Origin: Klebsiella michiganensis
GTDB lineage: Bacteria; Pseudomonadota; Gammaproteobacteria; Enterobacterales; Enterobacteriaceae
Assembly (NCBI GenBank): GCA_000963575.1
Contig: CP011077.1
Span: 2,790,001 to 2,854,000, forward strand
Length of the DNA stretch: 64,000 nucleotides
Direction of reading: 5' to 3'
The notes under the pieces were generated by a model. It was not told the DNA's origin. It saw only the letters and a program-made list of their open reading frames with translations, and did not search any database. A program made the position numbers and the translations under genes. Of this stretch, positions 26,845 through 34,865 are shown one piece after another; within the stretch, counting starts at the first letter, position 1; the number at the start of each line of letters is the position of its first letter.

Positions 26845-27696
26845 ATGGTTGATTCCACTAAATTAGCGACTGAGAAGAAAATCACCCAGAGTGATATCCG
26901 TGGCGTATTCCTGCGTTCTAACCTGTTCCAGGGTTCATGGAACTTCGAGCGTATGCAGGCGTTAGGTTTCTGCTTCTGTATGGTGCCGGTTATCAAACGA
27001 CTGTACCCGGAAAACAACGACGCCCGCCGTCAGGCTATCAAACGTCATCTGGAGTTCTTTAACACCCACCCTTACGTTGCCGCCCCTGTGCTTGGGGTTA
27101 CTCTGGCAATGGAAGAGCAGCGCGCTAACGGCGCAGAGATTGACGACGGTGCGATTAACGGCATCAAAGTTGGTCTGATGGGGCCGCTGGCAGGCGTAGG
27201 CGACCCTATTTTCTGGGGTACCGTGCGCCCGGTCTTTGCCGCCCTGGGTGCCGGTATCGCCATGAGCGGTAGCCTACTTGGCCCACTGCTGTTCTTTATT
27301 CTGTTCAACGCAGTGCGCCTGCTGACCCGCTACTATGGCGTGGCCTATGGCTACCGCAAAGGCGTCGATATCGTTAAGGATATGGGCGGCGGCTTCCTGC
27401 AAAAACTGACGGAAGGGGCGTCTATTCTCGGCCTCTTTGTCATGGGGGCGTTGGTTAACAAGTGGACGCACGTTAACATCCCGCTGGTGGTGTCAAAAAT
27501 TACCGACCAGACCGGGGCAGTTAAAGTGACCACCGTGCAAACCATCCTCGACCAGCTGATGCCGGGCCTGGTGCCGTTGCTGCTGACCTTTGCCTGTATG
27601 TGGCTGCTGCGTAAAAAAGTCAACGCGCTGTGGATCATCATGGGCTTCTTCGTCATCGGGATTGTGGGTTACGCTATCGGCCTGCTGGGCCTGTAA
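26845..27696 (+). CDS. manZ: Mannose PTS enzyme IID ManZ
   Basis: The IID membrane component, 283 residues with the start at ATG 26845, exactly the E. coli length. The upstream AGGTGAG then acts as the ribosome-binding site with a four-base spacer; a GTG nine bases earlier is in frame but overlaps that site. Family signatures include FLRSNLFQGSWNFERMQALGFC, KVGLMGPLAGVGDPIFWGTVRP and the C-terminal membrane segments. It completes the IICD complex with ManY. A strong terminator follows. Confidence 0.96.
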   Translation: MVDSTKLATEKKITQSDIRGVFLRSNLFQGSWNFERMQALGFCFCMVPVIKRLYPENNDARRQAIKRHLEFFNTHPYVAAPVLGVTLAMEEQRANGAEIDDGAINGIKVGLMGPLAGVGDPIFWGTVRPVFAALGAGIAMSGSLLGPLLFFILFNAVRLLTRYYGVAYGYRKGVDIVKDMGGGFLQKLTEGASILGLFVMGALVNKWTHVNIPLVVSKITDQTGAVKVTTVQTILDQLMPGLVPLLLTFACMWLLRKKVNALWIIMGFFVIGIVGYAIGLLGL

Positions 27697-27707
27697 TATG
27701 TACTGAT

Positions 27708-27738
27708 AACCGGGGGCTATACGCCCCCGGTTTTTTTA
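27708..27738 (+). terminator. manXYZ terminator
   Basis: An ACCGGGGGC/GCCCCCGGT hairpin with a five-base loop is followed by seven T. Confidence 0.93.
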
Positions 27739-27756
27739 TCTTTGACGGGAGGTTTC

Positions 27757-28215
27757 ATGACGTTAACGGATGTCGTGCTGGTTATTTTTATCGCGTTGCT
27801 GCTGGCTTTTGCCGTTTACGATGAGTTCGTAATGGACAAACTGAAGGGAAAAACCCTGCTCAAAATCCCGCTGCTTCGCCGCAATCGCGTCGACAGCGCC
27901 ATCTTTGTCTTCCTTGTCGGCATCCTTATCTACAACAACGTGACCTCTCACGGCACCCCGCTAACCACATGGTTATTATCTGCTCTGGCGCTAATGGCCA
28001 TTTATCTTTCCTGGTTTAGGCAGCCGAAGATCATCTTCAAAAGTCATGGTTTTTTCTTCGCCAATGTTTGGGTGGAATATAACCGTATTAAAGAAATGAA
28101 TTTATCGGAAGATGGCGTGCTGGTGATGCAATTAGAGCAGCGTCGCTTATTGATTCGCGTAAAGAATATTGATGACCTCGAAAAGATTTACAAATTAATG
28201 GTTTCAACTCAGTGA
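27757..28215 (+). CDS. yobD: DUF986 inner membrane protein YobD
   Basis: A 152-residue membrane protein of the YobD/UPF0266 family, the E. coli length. Three hydrophobic segments are visible: residues 6-22, about 44-62 and about 68-85. The C-terminal half is soluble, with GFFFANVWVEYNRIKEMNLSEDGVLVMQ. The function is unknown. The ATG at 27757 follows GGGAGGTTTC; an earlier in-frame codon lacks a ribosome-binding site. It sits between manZ and mntP, as in E. coli. Confidence 0.94.
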   Translation: MTLTDVVLVIFIALLLAFAVYDEFVMDKLKGKTLLKIPLLRRNRVDSAIFVFLVGILIYNNVTSHGTPLTTWLLSALALMAIYLSWFRQPKIIFKSHGFFFANVWVEYNRIKEMNLSEDGVLVMQLEQRRLLIRVKNIDDLEKIYKLMVSTQ

Positions 28216-28264
28216 GTTACAATTATAGCAAAGTCTATATTTGTGGGTCGTTTTTAGCCACTCG

Positions 28265-28284
28265 AAACATAGCCTTTGCTATTT
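28265..28284. promoter_or_regulatory. MntR box upstream of mntP
   Basis: AAACATAGCCTTTGCTATTT is an inverted repeat whose complement contains the AGCAAAGGCTATGTT pattern of the E. coli MntR operator at mntH. In E. coli manganese-bound MntR activates mntP. Confidence 0.82.
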
Positions 28285-28332
28285 CATAAGATTTGCATGG
28301 CTTTATTTTAACCTTTTCATTGCATATCCCGT

Positions 28333-28351
28333 TAAAATGAAAATCGTTATC
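28333..28351. promoter_or_regulatory. Fur box upstream of mntP
   Basis: TAAAATGAAAATCGTTATC matches the 19-base Fur consensus at 15 positions by my alignment. It lies between the MntR box and the riboswitch. Confidence 0.65.
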
Positions 28352-28420
28352 AATAAGTAATGAAAAAAATAGAATTCAAAGATTGTTTTAATTTAAAAAA
28401 ATATGTTAAGGTTGCGCCCG

Positions 28421-28600
28421 TCGTTGGGGAGTAGCCGATTTCTGCCACAGGCAGAAATGTACATGTCAACATACTCGTTATATCCGCTCCTGAGATTAAC
28501 GTGGCATGTACGCCTCAGAGTTCTGAGTAGGCGAGACCATAGGCACGCGCCATCGTAAAGTTGGGGATGGTTTGCGTGTATATGGATATCCCCAACTGAG
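28421..28600 (+). promoter_or_regulatory. yybP-ykoY manganese riboswitch of mntP
   Basis: TTGGGGAGTAGCC at 28424-28436 and GGCGAGACCATAGGC near 28533 are the two conserved loop strands of the yybP-ykoY Mn2+ aptamer, separated by a long variable hairpin arm. Downstream, a GTTGGGGAT...ATCCCCAAC hairpin (about 28559-28596) ends directly before the GAGG ribosome site, so it is placed to control translation. E. coli mntP has the same element. Confidence 0.88.
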
Positions 28601-28608
28601 GCGTAACT

Positions 28609-29181
28609 ATGAATCTCTCCGCAACTCTCCTGCTCGCTTTCGGCATGTCCATGGATGCCTTCGCCGCTTCCATCGGCAAGGGTGCCACACTGCATAAACC
28701 TAAATTTTCTGAAGCACTGCGCACCGGTTTGATCTTTGGCGTCATTGAAGCCATTACCCCGCTTATCGGCTGGGGCCTTGGCCTGCTCGCCAGCAAGGTT
28801 GTGCTGGAATGGAACCACTGGGTGGCTTTTGTTCTGCTGGTATTCCTCGGCGGACGTATGGTGCTGGAGGGTTTCCGCGGGGCGGCTCAGGAAGATGCCC
28901 CAAAAATTCATCGCCACGGTTTCTGGCTGCTGGTCACCACCGCAATTGCCACCAGCCTTGATGCGATGGCCGTGGGCGTGGGGCTTGCCTTCCTGCAGGT
29001 GAATATTATTCAGACTGCGTTAGCCATCGGCTGCGCTACCGCTATCATGTCTACGCTGGGAATGATGGTCGGCCGCTTTATCGGGCCTATGCTGGGCAAA
29101 CGCGCCGAGATCCTCGGCGGTATCGTGCTGATAGGCATCGGCTGCCAGATTATGTACAGCCACTTCGCCCCTTTTAACTGA
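28609..29181 (+). CDS. mntP: Manganese efflux pump MntP
   Basis: An inner-membrane Mn2+ exporter of 190 residues (E. coli 188). Six hydrophobic segments are arranged as two inverted repeats, each with conserved acidic and glycine residues: LLAFGMSMDAFAASIGKG in the first and TTAIATSLDAMAVGVGLAFL in the second. The ATG follows GAGGCGTAACT, itself at the edge of the riboswitch hairpin. MntR, Fur and riboswitch signals precede it. It converges with rlmA without a gap. Confidence 0.97.
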   Translation: MNLSATLLLAFGMSMDAFAASIGKGATLHKPKFSEALRTGLIFGVIEAITPLIGWGLGLLASKVVLEWNHWVAFVLLVFLGGRMVLEGFRGAAQEDAPKIHRHGFWLLVTTAIATSLDAMAVGVGLAFLQVNIIQTALAIGCATAIMSTLGMMVGRFIGPMLGKRAEILGGIVLIGIGCQIMYSHFAPFN

Positions 29182-29985
29182 TCAATCGCGCTGCCAGACC
29201 CGCACCACAAAGTCAGTTTCACAGCTAAACGCCGTTTCCGCCTTAAGCGCATCCCGGACTTCCGGGCGTGCACGCCAGGCGAACGGCGTCATTTGCAGCA
29301 GAGCGGCAGCCTCATCACCGCGCAGGTTCATCATCCAGCCTGGCTGCAGCGTCTGCTGTAGCGTAAAGCCAGGCATGGCTTCAACCTCTTCACTGTGCAA
29401 AACAATATCCTGATAAATCAGCCCTTTTAGCTGCATCAAATGGCGTGGACCCGGCGTAGCCGTCACCACTACGCCGCCACGTTTCACGACTCGCGCCAGC
29501 TCTTCGGCCTTGCAGGGAGCAAAAATACGCACAATGGTGTCCAGACTCTCATCGGCAAACGGCAGGCGGTGGCTGGACGCCACGCAGAACTTAATCTCGC
29601 GGTAACGTTTGGCCGCGTAGCGAATCGCTACTTTTGAAACGTCCAGCCCCCAGGTCTCACCGCCCTTCTCTGCCACTACCGCTGCAAATCCCGCCGTGTA
29701 GTAACCTTCCCCACAGCCAATATCCAATAGCGCAGAGGGCGCCAGCGCTTTTAACAGCTGGCAAAGGGTATCGCGCAACGGTTGATAATGTCCGGCATCG
29801 AGAAATGCCCGGCGAGCCTGCATCATTTCCGCGCTGTCACCCGGGTCTTTCGAACGTTTATGCTGAACGGGCAGCAAATTGACATAACCTTCTTTGGCGA
29901 TATCAAACTGATGCCCCTGAGGGCAGCGATAGCTGTTCGCATTGGCGCTTAGCACGGAATGGCAGAGTGGACAAAGCCAGGACAT
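29182..29985 (-). CDS. rlmA: 23S rRNA (guanine-745-N1)-methyltransferase RlmA
   Basis: A SAM-dependent methyltransferase of 267 residues (E. coli 269) that modifies G745 of 23S rRNA. The N-terminal zinc site is CPLC followed by CPQGH (Cys5, Cys8, Cys21 and His25). The SAM motif I is LLDIGCGEGYYTAGFA near residue 90. The start MSWLCPLCHSVLS matches the family, and the ATG at 29985 lies 8 bases behind GGAG. A longer in-frame reading would add 25 residues. Its stop abuts the mntP stop. Confidence 0.95.
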   Translation of the reverse strand: MSWLCPLCHSVLSANANSYRCPQGHQFDIAKEGYVNLLPVQHKRSKDPGDSAEMMQARRAFLDAGHYQPLRDTLCQLLKALAPSALLDIGCGEGYYTAGFAAVVAEKGGETWGLDVSKVAIRYAAKRYREIKFCVASSHRLPFADESLDTIVRIFAPCKAEELARVVKRGGVVVTATPGPRHLMQLKGLIYQDIVLHSEEVEAMPGFTLQQTLQPGWMMNLRGDEAAALLQMTPFAWRARPEVRDALKAETAFSCETDFVVRVWQRD

Positions 29986-30040
29986 AGAAAACTCCAGAGG
30001 CAACAAAGGGCGCAAGTGTAACGCCCCTTTTGCCAAACCG

Positions 30041-31792
30041 CTACATGGCGGCGCGGTCATTCTCCATTTTGTTCAGCACCATCATGCTGTTGTCTCCGGC
30101 GGGCAGTCCATCCGGCTCAATATTTTCGAGCCTTAAAACATCGCCCATGATTTGGCTGAAAACGGGGGCGGAAACCGCTCCCCCATAGTACTTGCCATTG
30201 GACGGGTCGTTAATCACCACCACCAGCGCATAGCGAGGATTGCTGGCCGGTGCCACACCCGCGGTGTAGGCAATGTACTGATCCACATATTTACCATCGG
30301 GGCCGATCTTTTTGGCCGTACCGGTTTTCACCGCCACGCGGTAACCATGCACCGCCGCCTTAACCCCGCCGCCGCCGGGCAGCGCCACGCTCTCCATCAT
30401 GTGTTCCACTTCATGCACGATTTCTTCAGGCATCACCCTTTGCCCTTCCACCGGCGGATCAACGCGCGTGATGGACAGCGGGCGTGAAATACCGAAGCTA
30501 CCGATAGTGGCGTAAACATGGGCCAGCTGCAGCGGAGTCACCATCAGGCCATAGCCAAATGCAAAAGTGGCCCGATCCAGTTCCCCCCAGCGCTGACGCA
30601 CCGGCAACAGGCCACGGCTTTCCCCCGTCAGGCCGATGGCCGTTGGCACTCCAAAGCCAAATTTATGATAAGTGTCCCAAATATTCTGCACGGGCATTGC
30701 CAGTGACAGACGTGACACGCCGGTATCACTCGATTTTTGCAACACGCCTGTCAGGGTCAGTTGCGGATAGTACCCAACGTCGCGGATGTGGTGCCCATCC
30801 AGAGTAAACGGGTGGGTATCTATAACGCTGTCAGGCCGGACAATTCCCTGCTGCAGCGCCGTCATCACTACCATCGGTTTCACCGTCGAGCCGGGTTCGA
30901 AGGTGTCGCTTATCGCGCGGTTACGGAAGTCGTCCAGCTTTGCATTATCGCGGTTATTCGGGTTAAAGGTTGGGTAGTTGGCCATCGCCAATACTTCACC
31001 GGTCTGCACATCGATGACCACCGCAGCACCGGACTCTGCCTTGTTCCAGGACACGGCGTTGCTAAGCGCATCTTCCGTGACGGTTTGCAGGCGTTCATCA
31101 ATGCTGAGCTGAATGTTATGCGCGGGGCTGGCGGGGTTCTCGGTAATATTTTCCACTACGTGGCCGTAGCGGTCTTTGCGTACCAGGCGTTCACCTTCTT
31201 TGCCGGTGAGCTGTTGATTGAAGCTTTTCTCGATCCCTTCGATGCCCTGATCGTCAATGTTGGTAAATCCTATCAGGTTCGCCCCTACCCGGCCCGCAGG
31301 ATAAAAACGGCGAGATTCATCGCGCAGTGCGATGCCAGGGATATTTAGTTTGTCGATGTACTGTGCCTGCTGAGGGTCCAACTGGCGGGCAAGGTAGATA
31401 AAACGGCCGCGTTCGTTGCTGTGAATGCGTGCGGCAATCTCACTGAGAGGGACATGCAGCGCAGAGGCCAGCGCCTGCCAGCGGCTGTTGACCAGTACGC
31501 CACCCTTCTCCATCACCGTTTTCGGGTCGGCCCATACTGCTTCAACCGGCACGCTGACCGCTAAGGGCTTTCCATTGCGATCTTCGATCATCCCCCGGGG
31601 CACCTCAATCGGCTCCTCGCGCAGGGAACGCATATCCTCCTGCTTAACCAGGTTATCCGGGGAGATAATTTGCAGCCAGGCGATACGTCCAAGCAGAAAA
31701 ATCAGACTCCCCGTGATGGCCACGCACAGAAGCCCAAAACGCCACTGGATAAAATTACCGGTTAATGCGGGAACACCCTTCTTCACAACCAT
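30041..31792 (-). CDS. FtsI/PBP3-like peptidoglycan transpeptidase (PBP3SAL-type paralogue)
   Basis: A class B penicillin-binding protein of 583 residues, highly similar to FtsI (588). It has a cytoplasmic N-terminus, one membrane anchor at about 19-41, a pedestal domain and a transpeptidase domain. The serine nucleophile is S302 in STVK, and KTG is at 489-491. The second motif reads SSD (354-356) where FtsI has SSN. The location next to rlmA fits Salmonella PBP3SAL, a second septal transpeptidase reported to work in acid. The true ftsI would be in the dcw cluster, outside this window. E. coli K-12 lacks this paralogue. The ATG follows GCAAGGA. Confidence 0.9.
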   Translation of the reverse strand: MVVKKGVPALTGNFIQWRFGLLCVAITGSLIFLLGRIAWLQIISPDNLVKQEDMRSLREEPIEVPRGMIEDRNGKPLAVSVPVEAVWADPKTVMEKGGVLVNSRWQALASALHVPLSEIAARIHSNERGRFIYLARQLDPQQAQYIDKLNIPGIALRDESRRFYPAGRVGANLIGFTNIDDQGIEGIEKSFNQQLTGKEGERLVRKDRYGHVVENITENPASPAHNIQLSIDERLQTVTEDALSNAVSWNKAESGAAVVIDVQTGEVLAMANYPTFNPNNRDNAKLDDFRNRAISDTFEPGSTVKPMVVMTALQQGIVRPDSVIDTHPFTLDGHHIRDVGYYPQLTLTGVLQKSSDTGVSRLSLAMPVQNIWDTYHKFGFGVPTAIGLTGESRGLLPVRQRWGELDRATFAFGYGLMVTPLQLAHVYATIGSFGISRPLSITRVDPPVEGQRVMPEEIVHEVEHMMESVALPGGGGVKAAVHGYRVAVKTGTAKKIGPDGKYVDQYIAYTAGVAPASNPRYALVVVINDPSNGKYYGGAVSAPVFSQIMGDVLRLENIEPDGLPAGDNSMMVLNKMENDRAAM

Positions 31793-31943
31793 TCCTTGCT
31801 CAGCCTAAGCGATTGAAAGATTTAACCAGATTCGACGCGTTTTGCCGGGAGAACAGTGCTAAAACCTTCGCAGCTTTGCAACAAGAGGCAACAAATGATT
31901 CAGTTTGTTAATAACTTTAAAAACAGTAGATTAGCGACAGAAA

Positions 31944-31975
31944 TGAAAAAGCCCCGTCGAAACGAGGCTTTTATC
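31944..31975 (-). terminator. Terminator after cspC
   Basis: On the minus strand an AAGCCTCGT/ACGGGGCTT hairpin with a TTCG loop is followed by TTTTT. Confidence 0.88.
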
Positions 31976-32017
31976 ACAATTCGGCGTTATTCGCGCCTGA
32001 GCTCTAATCCAGAAGAA

Positions 32018-32227
32018 TTAGATGGCAGTCACGTTAACTGCAGCAGGGCCTTTCTGGCCGTCCTGGATTTCGAATTCAACGTTCTGGCCTTCAGCCAGAG
32101 TTTTGAAGCCGTTACCCTGGATTGCAGAGAAGTGTACGAATACATCTTTGCTGCCGTCAGCTGGAGTAATGAAACCAAAACCTTTAGACTCGTTGAACCA
32201 CTTAACTTGACCTTTAATCTTTGCCAT
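32018..32227 (-). CDS. cspC: Cold-shock-like protein CspC
   Basis: A 69-residue single-domain cold-shock protein that binds single-stranded nucleic acid and, in E. coli, stabilises stress mRNAs such as rpoS at 37 degrees. RNP1 is KGFGFI near residue 15 and RNP2 is VFVHF near 29. It is essentially identical to E. coli CspC. The ATG follows AAGGAATTTGCAAA. It is the second gene of yobF-cspC, with a 12-base gap, and has its own terminator. Confidence 0.97.
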
Positions 32228-32239
32228 TTTGCAAATTCC

Positions 32240-32383
32240 TTAGATTGTATTCTTCGCCCGCAGGCATAACTTAGATAAAACAGAGACATTACTGCATGAG
32301 GCACTAATATAAGGCTCGGCAGAGAAGCGGTATTCAACGACAACGTGTTTACTCAGGTCTTCTTTACTGAAAATGCCACACAT
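32240..32383 (-). CDS. yobF: Small protein YobF
   Basis: A 47-residue small protein, MCGIFSKEDLSKHVVVEYRF at the start, the E. coli length and near-identical. It is induced by heat and other stress in E. coli, where the OxyS small RNA represses the yobF-cspC message. The molecular role is unknown. The ATG at 32383 begins at the conserved MCGIF. It is co-transcribed with cspC. A gene-poor region of about 540 bases lies upstream. Confidence 0.93.
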   Translation of the reverse strand: MCGIFSKEDLSKHVVVEYRFSAEPYISASCSNVSVLSKLCLRAKNTI

Positions 32384-32926
32384 AAACAGAACTGTACCTC
32401 GTTTAACCCAACGTGTTATCACACACAACGTAAACAATGGAAAGCCATTTTTAAGCATGTGTCGATCTGCCGCACAGATTCAGAAAATTACACGATTACT
32501 TTGAGAAAGTAATCCGCGCTTTTTGACGTATATTTCCATCATTAAAAATTGTCGCAACAGGTTGTGTTTTAACAACATTCCGACAACTTCTGAACCTTAG
32601 CGTAAAGCGTACATTTCGTCCAGACGCGGGCACAATAAAATCCTTTTATAAGGATATATCTTTATGATTTTTTATGCATACCTATGCACAAATCAACCTA
32701 AAGCAAGTCATCGTGACCGGTCACCGGATTACATTGCAGCCTTTTTTACGCTCAACAGAATAAAGCCTGTACAACAGAGCTGTTATTCTGCACCAATATA
32801 ATGAAAGTTTAATGACACTTTGCCCCAGAATAAGGCAATAAAAACGTTTCGATGCCTTTAACCCGTGATTGCTCCGAGGTTAATTTAGCCCCATAGAAAT
32901 AAAGCCGTCATTGCAGGTAATAATAA
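32384..32926. other. Gene-poor leader region of yobF-cspC
   Basis: I see no credible gene in this AT-rich stretch. It probably holds the yobF-cspC promoter and a long 5' UTR on the minus strand. It contains three symmetric elements: a 9-base-stem hairpin GATTACTTT/AAAGTAATC at 32494-32514, a near-palindrome ATAAGGATATATCTTTAT at 32648-32665, and a perfect 12-base palindrome GTGACCGGTCAC at 32713-32724. Confidence 0.6.
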
Positions 32927-33928
32927 TTAATTCTTATTTTTGCTGAAGGGTAAACTTTGACCGATAGGCAGCGGTGAAAACAGGTTGTCGTTTTCCCCTT
33001 GCTCCTGCAAGGCTGCAAGCAACTCCTGCGGCGGCTTATCGAGAGACTCATCAGCAAGTTCGAAAACGCCCCAGTGGATAGGAATTGTCACGGGTTTGCC
33101 GATCGCTTGCCATAAAGTTACCGCCTGCTGGGGATCCATGTGATGATCGCCCATAAACCAGCGGGGTTCGTAGGCGCCAATAGGTAACGCTGCCATATCG
33201 AATGGCCCCAATCGTTTCGCTATCTCGGCCAGCGACTCGGTGTAACCGGAGTCACCGCTGAACCAAAAACGCAAAGCCCCTTGCTCCACAACCCAGCCAC
33301 ACCAAAGCGAACGGTTGCGATCCCAAAACGTTCGCATACTCCAGTGCCGAGCCGGGACGGCAGTGAAAACCATGCCGCACCAGTTAAAGCTTTGCCACCA
33401 GTCCAGCTCCGTTACCTGCTCAATGCCGCGCCGGCTGAACCACGCTTTCAGGCCCAGAGGCACAAAAAAATGAACGTCAGGAAAACGCTTGATCAAGCGA
33501 CGGACGGTTTTGCGGTCCAGATGGTCGTAATGGTTATGGGAAATAAGCACCGCATCCAGCCGGGGCAACTGGTTAAGGTCGAGCGGGACTTCGGTTCGCC
33601 GGGACGGGCCGGCAAAAGAAACCGGGGATGCACGACGGGAGAAAACAGGGTCGGTCAACAAAAAATAGCCGTTAAGCCGCAATAGCAGACTGGCATGTCC
33701 CAGCCACCATACGCGGTCATCGCTGCCGCGCAGATCGACCGGTTGCCACCAGCGCTGAATAAACGAGGAATAACCGTCGGCAGGGGGATGTGGCAGCTTC
33801 TGCGCTTTGCGCTCCTGCCGCCACTTTTGGACGTCGCCAGGCTGCCTTATCGCGGGCTCCGTGTTGCGGAATCCATCGGGCAGATGGTGGGATAATTGCG
33901 GATTGTACCAGGGGTTTTTCCAGCTCAT
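32927..33928 (-). CDS. MBL-fold metallo-hydrolase (NAPE-PLD/RomA-like)
   Basis: A 333-residue metallo-beta-lactamase-fold hydrolase without a signal peptide. The metal site HNHYDHLD near residue 150 has the canonical HxHxDH; further ligands are likely in ARHWSM, FSGDSGYT and the final PIHWGVF. The start of the fold, DRVWWLGHASLLLRLNG, and LLTDPVFSRRASPVSF are typical of N-acylphosphatidylethanolamine phospholipase D-like and RomA-like proteins. The substrate is unknown. It is absent between yobF and yebO in E. coli as I recall, so it marks an accessory insertion. It lies 16 bases downstream of yebO. Confidence 0.88.
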   Translation of the reverse strand: MSWKNPWYNPQLSHHLPDGFRNTEPAIRQPGDVQKWRQERKAQKLPHPPADGYSSFIQRWWQPVDLRGSDDRVWWLGHASLLLRLNGYFLLTDPVFSRRASPVSFAGPSRRTEVPLDLNQLPRLDAVLISHNHYDHLDRKTVRRLIKRFPDVHFFVPLGLKAWFSRRGIEQVTELDWWQSFNWCGMVFTAVPARHWSMRTFWDRNRSLWCGWVVEQGALRFWFSGDSGYTESLAEIAKRLGPFDMAALPIGAYEPRWFMGDHHMDPQQAVTLWQAIGKPVTIPIHWGVFELADESLDKPPQELLAALQEQGENDNLFSPLPIGQSLPFSKNKN

Positions 33929-33944
33929 CCCACCTCCAGCCAGA

Positions 33945-34226
33945 TTAGCGTTCTGCTACCAGACGAACAAAATCGTCGTCATTTTCTTCTTCAGCCTTCT
34001 CAGCCGGTTTGTGTTCCGGCTCTGGTTCGTTCGCTTCACACAAACGACGCAGCAAGGCGTTTTGACGTTTCTGTAAATCAACCAGCTCTTCAAGCAGCGC
34101 AATCTGGTCGTTTGCACGGCTGCTGGAACGGTTGACAAAAAACCACAGAACGAGACCGACAATCAGCGTCACCAGCGAGATCGCCAGTGGTATGAAACTC
34201 AAAGCACTAAAACCCAATTCGTTCAT
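33945..34226 (-). CDS. yebO: DUF2627-type small membrane protein YebO
   Basis: A 93-residue protein (E. coli 95) with one N-terminal membrane segment (LAISLVTLIVGLVLWFFVN, about residues 13-31). A heptad-like helix NDQIALLEELVDLQKRQNAL that may form a coiled coil follows, then an acidic tail ending DFVRLVAER. The function is unknown. The ATG follows TGAGGTGGTAAG. In E. coli it sits beside mgrB and yobF, as here. Confidence 0.93.
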   Translation of the reverse strand: MNELGFSALSFIPLAISLVTLIVGLVLWFFVNRSSSRANDQIALLEELVDLQKRQNALLRRLCEANEPEPEHKPAEKAEEENDDDFVRLVAER

Positions 34227-34280
34227 CTTACCACCTCAAAAAAAACGCATTCTACACCTGAGGCAGAGAGAGAAAAATCA

Positions 34281-34424
34281 CTACCAGGGGATAAATTTAT
34301 TAATGGTACAAATGCCGCTGAAAAATTGCACATCCTGGTCGCACATCACATTTATCGTTTGAGTCCATAGCAGCAGGCAGGTAACAATAATCACCAAAAC
34401 AATCACCCATCTGTACTTTCTCAC
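34281..34424 (-). CDS. mgrB: PhoQ inhibitor small membrane protein MgrB
   Basis: Translating the minus strand from GTG at 34424 gives 47 residues beginning MRKYRWVIVLVIIVTCLLLW and ending FFSGICTINKFIPW. The single membrane segment, periplasmic CDQDVQFFSGIC cysteines and length match MgrB. It binds the sensor PhoQ and damps PhoPQ signalling; loss in related pathogens raises colistin resistance. The GTG is preceded by AGAGGTAGC. A candidate PhoP box lies upstream, consistent with negative feedback. The gene appears intact. Confidence 0.93.
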   Translation of the reverse strand: MRKYRWVIVLVIIVTCLLLWTQTINVMCDQDVQFFSGICTINKFIPW

Positions 34425-34475
34425 TACAGCGCTACCTCTTGACCATAGAATTTCGCTAATTTAACACTATCCAAC

Positions 34476-34492
34476 TAAACCATAAGTAACGT
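34476..34492 (-). promoter_or_regulatory. Candidate PhoP box upstream of mgrB
   Basis: On the minus strand ACGTTA-CTTAT-GGTTTA is a direct repeat of the (T/G)GTTTA hexamer with a five-base spacer. The second copy is perfect and the first has two mismatches. E. coli mgrB is PhoP-activated. Confidence 0.6.
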
Positions 34493-34583
34493 TTCCTGCT
34501 TTTTCATTTCAGAATCATCAGATTGTGATGCCAATTATTCAGAGTAGGGTTGAAGCAGGATTAGATTGATGTTTGAGGTCAGT

Positions 34584-34823
34584 ATGCGAGCGATCATTCG
34601 TACAATTGTTGTTATCGCCATCATTTGGATTGGTTTGTTGCTCTCCGGGTATGGTGTATTGGTGGGTAGCAAAGAAAATGCGGCAGGCCTTGGACTGCAG
34701 TGTAAGTATCTGACGGCACGCAATACCGTGACCGCCCAGTTTATTCATACAGACAGCGGAATTATTGGCCTAACCGACTGCCCGCTCCTGCGAAAAGTCG
34801 ACACGCCGATTGATAACGGCTAG
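34584..34823 (+). CDS. yobH: Small membrane protein YobH
   Basis: A 79-residue protein, the E. coli length, with an N-terminal hydrophobic segment (about residues 4-24) that could be an anchor or signal. The conserved part is GLLLSGYGVLVGSKENAAGLGLQCKYLTAR and ITDCPLLRK-like LTDCPLLRK; two cysteines may pair outside the cytoplasm. The function is unknown. The ATG at 34584 follows TTGAGGTCAGT, better than TTG or ATG codons 15-18 bases earlier. It lies between mgrB and kdgR. Confidence 0.9.
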   Translation: MRAIIRTIVVIAIIWIGLLLSGYGVLVGSKENAAGLGLQCKYLTARNTVTAQFIHTDSGIIGLTDCPLLRKVDTPIDNG

Positions 34824-34865
34824 AGCGACGTGGCCGCGTGTTCTGCGCGGCCTGGCTTTACGGAG

